Shown here piece after piece: positions 47,459 through 57,348 of a DNA stretch of 64,000 nt (within the stretch, counting starts at the first letter, position 1; the number at the start of each line of letters is the position of its first letter). The notes under the pieces are model-generated. The model worked only from the letters and a program-made list of their open reading frames with translations, made no database searches and had not been told where the DNA came from. Both the position numbers and the translations under genes were made by a program. The DNA is from Zingiber officinale (lineage: Eukaryota; Streptophyta; Magnoliopsida; Zingiberales; Zingiberaceae): assembly GCF_018446385.1 (NCBI RefSeq), contig NC_055990.1, positions 27,675,891-27,739,890 of the forward strand. Reading direction: 5' to 3'.

Positions 47459-47981
47459 ATCTCCCCCTTTTTGATGTGCATCAACCCAAGTTCAAGTTAG
47501 GGTCTACAAATAGACATAAATAGTAATTTTAAAGGAAATTACTAAACTAAAATATTAAGCATAAATTTGCAATAATTAAAATTGCAACACATTTTAAAAA
47601 AATAGGTAAAATTTTCATTTTTCTAACTCCCCGTAAACTTGTACCTTTCTCTCCCCCTTTGATCATAGCAAAAATGGGGTACCAATAAGAGAATATTAAT
47701 CAAATTAATAAGGTAAAATAAATGGTTCAAAACTATTCCAAGTAAGAATGAAATTTTGAAAAAATTTCTAGGTAAAATTTTGCAAGTCAAAAAGTTTCCA
47801 CAAAAAAATTTTCAAGTTAAAAAATTTTCCAAAAAATTTTAGTAAAATGAATTTTTGAATTTTTCAGAAGAATATTTAAAAAAAATTCTAAGTTAAATTA
47901 CTTTTTAGAATTATAGAAAAGGCTTTTAACTTAGGCGAAAATAATAATTTTTTTTTATTATTATTAAAACAAAATTCATTC

Positions 47982-48839
47982 TCAAGTTATTGCCATTTCT
48001 CTAACCTTATTATGATATCTAAATTTCCACTTTAGTTTATCATAATTTTTTAGATTTAATGAAAACAATATTAAGTATGCGAAAAATTGTTTTGACAAAA
48101 TAATTGATAAAAGATCTTTTGATAATTCGTTCGACAAATTATTTTGTAACTTACAAGAATCTTTTGGCAATGTTTTTAGTTTCAGAAATTCTTTCAACAA
48201 AATAGTTGGTAAAAAATATTTCGACGGTGTTTTTAATTGGAAAGATTCGTTCGACAAAATTTTTTCTAATCCAGAAAATTCTTTCGAAGATTTAATTTTT
48301 AATTCGCAAAAATTTTCAGGTACCTTCTCGATTAATGTAATTAATTGTTCAGAAGGTGGAGACCATACCTGACTTACCTTGTCAGCTGTTGATTCTCCCC
48401 CTGTCGAGTTGCTTTCTTCCGAAGTCTCTTCCCCTTCATCGATGCTCATCTGGGATGAGCTTTTTGTGGCTTCAGGATGGAATTCGGCTGTTGGGGCTGT
48501 TGCGGCATTTACCTTGGATTCAGACTTTTCATAGATCTTTAAAAACTTTTCCCAAAGTTCTTTTGCGCTATTGTACTCTCCGACTTTGTCGAGATCTTCA
48601 TTTGGTATTGTGGTTAGAAGATGAAATTCAGCCCGTGCATTTGCCATCGACTCATCACGTTGCTTCTCGTTCCAGAGGTATTTCTCGAGCTCTTCTCCGT
48701 TTACTTTCTTTGATGCTTCATAACCAGATTTCATTATTAAATAAATACCAAAATCAGACTTAAGGTATATCTCCATTTTTTGCTTCCATGAAGCAAACTC
48801 CCCCTCGAATGCAGGTGGATAGTCACTGGCTCCGACCAT
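47982..48839 (-). CDS. Gag of gag-only element 3, zinc knuckle deleted
   Basis: An uninterrupted 285-codon frame starting MVGASDYPPAFEGEF with the gag core motif KELWEKFLKIYEKSE. The middle of gag with the zinc knuckle is missing: the core runs straight into the acidic serine-rich region (SIDEGEETSEESNSTGGES) and a coiled-coil like tail. The related gags are about 480 codons. Open but lacking the RNA-binding knuckle, so probably defective in packaging. Confidence 0.75.
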   Translation of the reverse strand: MVGASDYPPAFEGEFASWKQKMEIYLKSDFGIYLIMKSGYEASKKVNGEELEKYLWNEKQRDESMANARAEFHLLTTIPNEDLDKVGEYNSAKELWEKFLKIYEKSESKVNAATAPTAEFHPEATKSSSQMSIDEGEETSEESNSTGGESTADKVSQVWSPPSEQLITLIEKVPENFCELKIKSSKEFSGLEKILSNESFQLKTPSKYFLPTILLKEFLKLKTLPKDSCKLQNNLSNELSKDLLSIILSKQFFAYLILFSLNLKNYDKLKWKFRYHNKVREMAIT

Positions 48840-48904
48840 CGTCTAGATCTTCGTGCTTCAGTCGGCGGTTAGTCCTTCTGAGGCGGTCCGGCTCTGATAC
48901 CACT

Positions 48905-49826
48905 TGTTGGTACAGCGAAGGCCGACAAGAGGGGGTGAATTGCTGAAAACAAAAATTAAACTATACCCTCCTCGTACTTTCAACTCAATTAGTGCAATAG
49001 TGATAAATTAATAAAGAAATAAAAACTAAATAAAGAAATACAGAGAAGATCAGGATTTTAACCTAGTTACAACCAAGAAGGTTGTTAATCCAGGGTAGTA
49101 GAAAAAGTGCAGTAGAAAAATTCTCCTTCTCTGAAGGCGGAGAAACTTTTTACACTTTGGAAGCTTAGAACTATTGCTAGGAAACACTACACAGTTGATT
49201 GCTTGAGTTGTTATTGAATTCCTAGCTCCAGGGGCCTTTATATAGGCCCTGGAAATCTTATCCCGAGAGTCCAAGGCGCCTCCAACAGGGTTCAAGGCGC
49301 CTCCAACTCAATCTGCGGATAAAACTTTATCCGCAGCGCAAATGGTCAAACTGGCCTGCTCAAGGCGCCTTAAACAATCAATTCAAGGCGCCTTCAATGT
49401 GTTTAAGGCGCCTTCAAGGTTCTGCAACAGTAATTTCTGCTACAGTAACTTCCAGCCTCTTTTGACTCCTTTTCTTCTTCACTTTGTCTTCCGAAGCTCC
49501 GTTTGTTTGGGTGATTTCGGCCAACCAAAATAGGGCTCACATGAGCCCAATTTCCGACCTTCCTCGAGCAGCCTTCCGTCCCGGCTTAACGTCCCTCGAA
49601 CGCCGCGCACGCTCTTCACGCCCACCGGAGTACTCTTCCGCGGCTCTCTCGTCCTTCGGACGCACCGAGCCCGTCGGCTCCGTTCCCGTGCCGTCCTTCT
49701 CGCTAGCTGCGTCTTCCGCTCGACTTCTTGTGTTCCTAAGCTCCTGCACACTCAGACACAGGGATCAAACACAGCAGGACCTAACCAACTTGGTTGGTCA
49801 CATCAAAACTACCACGGGGTCCAACA
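48905..49826 (-). repeat. 5' LTR of gag-only element 3
   Basis: 922 bases, homologous to 46516-47458, differing by a few substitutions and the loss of one GGCGCC-containing unit. Confidence 0.9.
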
Positions 49827-49831
49827 GTTGG

Positions 49832-50625
49832 AACCCCAAGGTTGTTTTGGTGTGATCAATAAGTTAAGTTAGGTCCTGTGTGTTTCTAACCTTGTGTCTA
49901 AGTGTGTAGGAGCTTAGGAACACAGGTAGTCGAGCGGAAAACGCAGCTAGCGAGAAGGATGACAGTCCGAGGGACGATGTGCTACGGAAGAGTACCCCGG
50001 TGGACGAGAAGGAAGCGTGCGGTGGTTCCGAGGGACGAAAGCCGGAGCGAAAGATTGCTCGGGGAGCAAGAGACGCAGCTAGCAAGAAGGACGACACGCG
50101 GTGCGTCTGAGGGACGAAGACTGCGGATGAGTACGCCGGCGGACGAGAAGGAAACACGCGGCGATTCCGAGGGACGAGAAGCCAGAGGGAAGCCCGCTCG
50201 AGAAGACCGGAAGTTGGGTTCGGGTGAGCCCTTTTCCGGATGGCAGAGATCACCCAAGTGAGCGGATCCGGAGGAGAAGAACCGAACCGAGGTGGGACTG
50301 AACCAGAGAAGAGGTCCCGGATGGAAAAGTCAACAGCTGTTGACTTTGGGCTCCGGGGCGCCCGGACCCTGATTTTGACCAGGATCGCGATTTACGCGAT
50401 CTGAACGTTGGGGGGGGGGTAAAATTTTATCCCCCAAGGCGCCCGGAACCCTTCCAGGCGCCCCAACCAAGACTATAAATATAGTCTTGATCCAGAAGCT
50501 TTTCATTAACTCAGTAATTAGCATTCCAAACACTTGTGCGCTCACTGTTCTAGTTTAGCTTCTGTGTTTGTGCTTTTGTTTGCAGGATATCCAACCCCCT
50601 CCTAGCCGGCCGCAACGGTCCTACA
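49832..50625 (+). repeat. LTR 2 (middle) of the composite, main part
   Basis: Begins at 46510-46515 (tgttgg) and resumes here after element 3. About 800 bases in total; it has fewer GGCGCC boxes than LTR 1 (near 50355 and 50440). Followed by a second primer-binding site at 50628. Confidence 0.9.
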
Positions 50626-50682
50626 AGTGGTATCAGAGCTAAGACGCTTCAGGAGGACTAACCGCCAATCGAAGCAAAGATA

Positions 50683-52140
50683 ATGGCTGGACCAAGCATC
50701 CACCCGCCGAAATATGGAGGGGATTTCGCTACGTGAAAGAATCTGATGCAGGTATTTTTTACCACAGACTTTGAATTAACTCTAACAATGGAATCCGGTT
50801 TTGTAGCTCCAGAAGGTAAGGAAAAATGTCAATGGACAAAAAAGGAGCAGGCTGAATTCGTGGCGAACGGCAAAACAGAATACCATCTGCTAAGCGTTCT
50901 TCCACCTCAAGAAGTCAACAGAATCGGACACTACCACTTGGCAAAGGAACTTTGGGAAAAGTTCCTCGAGCTGCACGAAGGGACGTCCGAAGCCAAGCTC
51001 GCCAGAAGAGATCTGCTTCGGAATCAGCTCACCAGCCTGCAACTTGGGGAAGACGAGACAGTCGCTCACCTGCACTCGAGAATCAAAGAGATCATCACCG
51101 GACTGTCAAATCTCGGAGAAACGGTAAGTAACCGAGATTCGCTAAGGTACACACTAAATTCATTTCCTAGAAATTCAAAATGGACATCACTAGTAGATGC
51201 CTTTTATATTTCTAAAGATTTAGAAAAGATCCCGTTAGAAGAATTTTTTTCTACTTTTGAAGTGCATGAGTCAAGATGTGCAGGAATGAAGGAGCCCAAG
51301 AACAACGTCGCCCTCAAAGCTTCGAGAGACGAACCAGAGTCGGAATCTTCTCTCGATGACGAGGAAATGGTAATGATGGTAAGAAGATTCAAGAAGCTTT
51401 GTAAATCCAGATCTACTAACCATCCGCAGGGGAAGAAGAAAAGGACGATCCGCTGCTACCACTGCGACGAAGAAGGGTACGTCAAGGACAATTGCCCCAA
51501 GCTGAAGAACAAGAACAAGGAAAAGGGTAAGAAGCCTATCTAAAAGTGAAAAACCCTAAAAGCGACGTGGGATGATACGTCGTCGGAGTCGGAAGTCGAA
51601 GCTTTCTCCGAACTCGCACTGATGGTGAGTCATCAAGACGACGACTGTGATTCAAGCTCTTCCGAAATGAGCATCGAGAGCATCGATGAAGGGGGAGACA
51701 CGTCGGAAGAAAGCAGCAGCTCAGGGGGAGAAACGGACAACGAGATCGACAAGGTAAGTCAGGTACGATCTCTTCATCCCGATAAAATGTTTAAGTTCGT
51801 TAAACTTTTAACAAAAGATTGCTGCAAATTAGAAAGTAAAAATAAAAATTTAAAAGTAATTCTAGCTAAGTCTTGTCCCTTAGAAGAATTAGATAAATTA
51901 AAACTAGCAAATGAAAAATTGAAACTTGAAAATGATGATTTGAAAATTCAAGTAGATAACTTGAAAAATCATGCATGTTTATCTAAAATCAATGTTAGAA
52001 GATTTAATAATTTAAATTGGTACTTTAAATATCACCCTAGACAAATTAGGAACTTATCAAGAAAATATGTTCCTAAAAACTTTTTAGTTAATCCAGTAGG
52101 TTGGAACCTATATTGGGTTCCTAAATCATGCTTAAACTAA
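50683..52140 (+). pseudogene. Gag copy B of the composite, two stops, mutated zinc knuckle
   Basis: Same 486-codon length as copy A with the same TGA (50734) and TAA (51541) stops. The knuckle reads CYHCDEEGYVKDNC, so the zinc-binding histidine has become tyrosine. Otherwise differences to copy A are few. Confidence 0.85.
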
Positions 52141-52888
52141 ATTTTAAAATTAAAATTAGCGCTTTAAGTGAGAAAATTAAACAAAGAATTTCTTTATGAG
52201 GCTTTGTCAAGGAAGTGGTTGTTGCTCCAATAACCAAGAAGGCCTAGTGCCTCGCCACGACCTGGAAGCCAAAAATATTGAAATAAATGTTTAATTAACT
52301 TACTAATGAAGCATTAATACAAGAATTAATTAGTGTTTTAAAAAGGGTTATTCAAAACATTTTATTTCAATTTAGAAATTTACTTACTTAGAAATTTTTA
52401 ATTGACTAAGTCATTTATGTGCTTAAAAATTCTCAAAAATCATTTTTCTTAAGTTAAAAGATTTTCTGAAATTAGAAATTTATGCTCAAATTACTTAGAA
52501 ATTTTTTCCTAAGTCAGATTTTTTTTAAAAAAAAACTTTACTTAGAAATTTTTTTAAGTTAGAAATATTTCTCAAAATAATTCTTGCAAAAACTTAAAAT
52601 TATTTTTATGAATTTCTTTTAAATATTTTTTCAAAATCTTTAACCCTTAGATTGTTTCTCTTGGAACCCCATTTTTTGTGATCAAAGGGGGAGAAGGGAA
52701 AGTATAAGTCTAGGGGGAGGTAGATAGATTTAATTTTTTGTCTATCTTTTTGTACTGAGGTAGATAGAGTTAATTTTTTTTCTATCTTTTTGTACTTAAA
52801 TTACAAATTAAGTTAAGTTACTTAATTTTATTTAAAGTCTATTTTACCCTAGCTTAACTTGGGTTGATCACACCAAAAAGGGAGAGAT

Positions 52889-53675
52889 TGTTGGAACCCC
52901 AAGGTTGTTTTGGTGTGATCAACAAGTTAAGTTAGGTCCTGTGTGTTTCTAACCTTGTGTCTAAGTGTGCAGGAGCTTAGGAACACAGGTAGTCGAGCGG
53001 AAGACGCAGCTAGCGAGAAGGACGGCACGCGGTGCGTCGGAGGGACGAGACACGGTGGTCCGAGGGACGAAAGCCGGAGCGAAAGATTGCTCGGGGAGCA
53101 AGAGACGCAGCTAGCAAGAAGGACGACACGCGGTGCGTCTGAGGGACGAAGACTGCGGATGAGTACGCCGGCGGATGAGAAGGAAACACGCGGCGATTCC
53201 GAGGGACGAGAAGCCAGAGGGAAGCCCGCTCGAGAAGACCGGAAGTTGGGTTCGGGTGAGCCCTTTTCCGGATGGCAGAGATCACCCAAGTGAGCGGATC
53301 CGGAGGAGAAGAACCGAACCGAGGTGGGACTGAACCAGAGAAGAGGTCCCGGATGGAAAAGTCAACAGCTGTTGACTTTGGGCTCCGGGGCGCCCGGAGC
53401 AGTCCGGGGCGCCCGGACCCTGATTTTGACCAGGATCGCGATTTACGCGATCTGAACGTTGGGGGAGGGTAAAATTTTATCCCCCAGGGCGCCCGGAACC
53501 CTTCCAGGCGCTCCAACCAAGACTATAAATATAGTCTTGGTCTAGAAGCTTTTCATTAACTCAGTAATTAGCATTCCAAACACTTGTGCGCTCATTGTTC
53601 TAGTTTAGCTTCTGTGTTTGTGCTTTTGTTTGCAGGATATCCAACCCCCTCCTAGCCGGCCGCAATGGTCCTACA
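52889..53675 (+). repeat. LTR 3 of the composite
   Basis: 787 bases, tgttggaaccccaagg to atggtcctaca. Shorter than LTR 1 because a stretch near 53040-53060 is missing. Preceded by the purine tract ggagagat. Confidence 0.9.
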
Positions 53676-53680
53676 GATTC

Positions 53681-55010
53681 TTCTTGTATAGTCGCACCGG
53701 CTATTCCCCGAGGAGGTGTTGAGAAGTATGGAGCTGGTGAATCGCTTGGTAAGGAAACATCTTCTCGAGTTGGAACGGGATCAAGTCTCGAGAGGGCAGG
53801 ATAGAGAGCGGATAAGGTTTGTTCAGGAGATTGCCCTCGTTCATCTTCCGAGGCAACATCTTCCGAAGCAGAGAGTGCTTATCTCTTGGGAGTAGGGGCA
53901 AGGGTGAGTTTTTGCTCCTTGCGCTTTCTCTTTAGGATAATCTCTTGCTCCGAAGAAACAACGTCAGAAATTGAAGGTGGAGCAGTTGGTATCTCTTCGG
54001 AGACAATAGCTACATTGGTTTCAGCTACGTGACTTGTGGAGGTCCCACTGGTTGGGACAGTTGATGGTAGACCTCGCTCAGCCAACAACTCTTGCTCCTT
54101 AGTGAGGAGCTCTCCCTTGGCCAAGGTAATTTTTTTTAGAAATTAGGGCTTTCAAAATAGCGTCCACCGCACAGAATAAAAAGCATCTCAATTAGAAATA
54201 GCATAAAAAATCAAATTATCAAAACTTACCAAAAGAGCAGGATAATTTCTTTTGGATGGAGCTTAAGCCAAATAGATACAGAAACTCCTCTTGTAACTAC
54301 TAGTGGATTTTGAACCGTTGATTACTCAGTAGGATCTTGTTTAAGCTTTGTAGGGTCTGGAAAAGGAGGAAAAGAATATTGCTAAGCAGTAGACATTTCT
54401 AGGAAGAAGAAATGAGGTTTCCAACTCTTGTTCGAGGACGACATTCTCGAAGAAGACCGCTTTTGGGCAGGACTGAAAAAGGGAAGCCCTAGGTTCTGGT
54501 TTTTTGGGGTAAGCAAATAAGTATAGATTATGGGGGTAGGAGGAACGCCGAATAGACGAAACAATATAAATATCCCACACATATCAGAAGGCATTCAGAA
54601 CAAATTGTTGTAAGGGGATATGGAAATACTAACTTACTTCTGATAGAAATGGGCGGACATGGAAATGTAAACCGGCCACTAACTGATCAAAAAATAAAGT
54701 GATATAGTTATCAGGAAGAATGTGAGGACGATTGTCTGGGGAAGGAAGATGAATGCGATAACTATGAGGGATTTTATATCTGGAGTAGAGGTAAGCCTGA
54801 TTAAAGGCATCAAAACTTGAAGAGATAGAGGAGTACCAAGGAGCGAAAGACTCCTGAGCCATGATGGAACAAAACTTTGATAGCGGACGAGTAACTTGTT
54901 GGGTTATTTGGAACTCGAGAAGGAAGGAATGTGGAAGAAGGAAGGTCGCTAAAGGAAAAGATCGGGAAAGATGCAAGGCAAAGTGCGGAGGGCGCATAAC
55001 GTTTAGGGTT
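53681..55010 (-). pseudogene. Tat antisense ORF, module 2, N-terminal half with Transposase_28-like domain
   Basis: On the minus strand, 54997-54629 begins with an N-terminal region and reads YKIPHSYRIHLPSPDNRPH and FFDQLVAGLHFHVRPFLSEV. Then 54594-54382 (other frame) continues the domain with FILFRLFGVPPTPII. Next is a basic KRKRKEQK piece (54124-53879) and a proline/serine-rich part to 53681, which continues at 43397. This matches the Transposase_28 (putative gypsy-type) domain followed by a disordered linker and coiled coil. Starts about 420 bases from the LTR. Frameshifted. Confidence 0.55.
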
Positions 55011-55415
55011 TTATAAAAAGGAATTTAATTGTCACCATTAGATTGAAATGACCCGTACAAGGAGGATTGTTGATTTGTAAAATTAAACGTGACATTGTGT
55101 TATACAAAGCGATAGATGTCAGCAAACGTTGCAGATAATAAGTAGTGGGGTCACATGACATTCACCCATAAATGGATATTTATGAGGGACATGACAAACG
55201 AAACATTTTGTAGCCAAAAATACCTTTTCGTATGTCCTCGGTACTAGCCCTAACAGAAGGTAGATCATTTTTGGAAAAAGTATCAAGTACCTAAGGCACA
55301 ATCAAGAACATGAGTCTTGAAAATCACCAAGTATAGAAGGTGAGCGAACGAGACTAGAACTCGAGTCTAGTGAGTCGACTGCGCTTCCTTCCACTAGACT
55401 TGAAGGGGAGGCTAG

Positions 55416-56890
55416 TGATATGAATTATAGCAAGCGGATCCAGAAGATGACGTGGTAGTCAAAGTAAAGGTGATGTGTCGGTCAAAGTCAAGATAAAAGA
55501 GCATTCCACACCTAGTTCTGTTGATCGCCCAGCCTCAAAGTTTTCGGATCCTACACACGATCCTAAAGCAGGACGATCGGATAAGGTTGATCGACTACAA
55601 ACCCGGTCGGATATAAGGACTCTAAGACTTTACTTGAAACTAAAGAAATAATATGCTCGATCGGTAAATGACCGACCGAGTTCAAAGGAGCTCAGTCGGA
55701 TGAAAGGCCAACAGGGCTTAGCGCCGTCAACCTCATAAAACCCTTAATATACGAGTGGTCGGGTAAAGGCCGGTCGAATATAAGACTTTCTATGTATGTC
55801 CGACCGAGCAAAGGTCGACCGGGCTTAGCGCCCTTAGCCTCATAAAACTCTTAATAGACGATTGATCGGATAAAGACTGATTGAACATAAGACTTTCTGA
55901 ATATGTCGGCTGGGCAAAGGCCAGCCGAGCTTAGCGTCTTCAGCCTCATAAAACCCTTAATATATGATCGACTGGATAAAGGTTGGTCGAATATAAGATT
56001 TTTTTGTGTACGCCCAACCGAATGAAAGGTCAGCCGGGCTTAGCGCCCTTAGCCACATAAAACTCTTACTATATGATCGACCATATAAAGGTTGGTTGAA
56101 CATAAAATTTTCTGTGTACGCTACACAGACAAAGGCCGACCGGGCTTAACGCCCTTAGCCTCATAAAACTCTTACTATATGATTGGCTGGATAAAGATTG
56201 GTCAAACATAAGGTTTTCTATGTACGCTCGGCCGAGCAAAGGTCGACTGGGCTTAGCGCCCTTAGCTTGGTAAAGCTCTTAATATATGATTAGTCGGATA
56301 AAGGCTGGTTGAACATAAGGTTTTCTGTAAACTTTCGGCCGAGCAAAGGCCGACCGATCTTAGCACCCTTAGCTTCGTAAAACTCTTAATATACAATTGG
56401 TCGTGTAAAGGCCGACTGAACATAAGACTTTCTGTGAAAGGTCAATCGAGTAAGGACCAATCGGGTTTAACACACTTAGTCTCATAAAACTCTTAGTAAA
56501 CGATCGACTAGATAAAAGCTGTTCGAACATAAGTTTCTTTGTGTCTGCCTGGCAGGGTAAAGGCTGGTCGGCTCAAAGACCTCAAATTATCATTACGGGT
56601 GGTATATATAGGAGGATCCTTTCCGTTGGTAAGGTACACAATTAGCATCATCTAAACCTTACGCTTGCACATATCCTCTACTATTCTTCTTCGTCCATTT
56701 GCCAGAAAATGTACTGACTTGAGCGTTGAAGGCTTTTCAGGGACCCCCTCTCTGATCTTTGGTCACTAACGCTTTGTTAGATTGTCAGATTATGCACAAG
56801 ACCATTGAAGAGCTTCATCATCAGTTAAAGAAGTCTTCAACCGATCAACATACCATCCACTTAAGTCAGCGCGCCATATCCCTAAGATCA
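55416..56890 (+). repeat. 3' LTR of the Tat element with internal tandem repeats
   Basis: 1475 bases, tgatatgaattatag to cctaagatca, preceded by a purine tract and followed by tatat. From about 55640 to 56560 it holds eight to nine diverged copies of a roughly 100-base unit (agcgcccttagcctcataaa, then gatcggataaaggctggtcg-like motifs). A TATA-like tatatatagg at about 56603 fits a promoter behind the repeats. Confidence 0.75.
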
Positions 56891-57108
56891 TATATTATTT
56901 CTCAGTTTGCTCGTTTGGAAGATTCAAGGAATGAAACTATCCGTGCAATTCTTCTATAATTCATTGATTCTATAGCCATGCAGTTTCAAATTATTAACAA
57001 TTAAATATTTAAGAGGCATTTTATATAAAAACAGTTCGCAGCCATTTGTTTCCTTCAAGAGCCTTTTGAAATCATCACCTTATATTGATTCTATGTATTG
57101 CAGAAACA

Positions 57109-57331
57109 ATATCCTCGGAGCTATATGTCATGATAAGATATTCAGATTATCTCTTAGATACTCATAGTTTGAATCTTAGCTACGATATAATCAAAGAATG
57201 CTAGGTTTCTGGGCTGATCGTCACGTGCGCTTCCCGATTTACCCTGGTGGTCGGTGGAAAATTTCCGTAAAATCGGACCGATCACCCAGACTCGATGTTA
57301 CCTAGCTTGATTAATTTTTTTTTTTTTTTTT
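57109..57331 (+). mobile_element. SINE with T-rich tail and 17-bp target duplication
   Basis: The 17 bases tatgtattgcagaaaca occur directly before (57092-57108) and after (57332-57348) this 223-base segment, which ends in a long run of T. Near its start agtttgaatcttagc resembles a pol III B box. Its gggctgatcgtcacgtgc and gaccgatcacccagac core looks to me like a plant SINE of the Au-like kind ending in T. No coding capacity. Confidence 0.75.
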
Positions 57332-57348
57332 TATGTATTGCAGAAACA

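Larger units (their letters stand above)
46516..49826 (-). mobile_element. Gag-only element 3 nested in the middle LTR, TSD GTTGG
   Basis: LTRs at 46516-47458 and 48905-49826 start tgttggtacagcg and end ggtgtccaaca or ggggtccaaca. The target duplication gttgg (46511-46515, 49827-49831) is itself bases 2-6 of the host LTR. The primer-binding site (tggtatcagagcc on the minus strand) is left of 48905, so the element runs on the minus strand. One internally deleted gag, no pol. The innermost and therefore latest layer of this stack. Confidence 0.9.
43398..53675 (+). mobile_element. Gag-only element 2: LTR-gag-LTR-gag-LTR composite, TSD GATTC
   Basis: Three LTRs of one family (43398-44245; 46510-46515 joined to 49832-50625; 52889-53675) alternate with two almost identical internal regions (44246-46509 and 50626-52888). 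Only the outermost ends are flanked by gattc (43393-43397 and 53676-53680), so the composite sits in one target site. Each internal region has a primer-binding site (tggtatcagagc), a gag and a purine tract (gggggagat or ggagagat). No pol. Best explained by unequal recombination between copies sharing an LTR. The middle LTR was later hit by element 3. Confidence 0.9.
19227..56890 (+). mobile_element. Decayed Tat-type Gypsy element hosting all inner insertions
   Basis: The left end (tgatacaagttatagcaagc) and the sequence at 55416 (tgatatgaattatagcaagc) are homologous LTR starts in the same orientation. The right LTR is preceded by a purine tract (gaaggggaggctag) and ends in atca at 56890, followed by tatat as at the left. 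Inside are RNase H and integrase on the plus strand, tandem repeats, then antisense ORFs with Transposase_28-like (putative gypsy-type) domains, the layout of Tat-lineage elements. Gag, protease and reverse transcriptase are missing. Subtracting insertions at 22579-25252, 27411-31365, 32254-41409 and 43398-53675 leaves about 11.6 kb. The antisense module is present twice, so part of the element was duplicated or two elements were fused. Confidence 0.7.
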
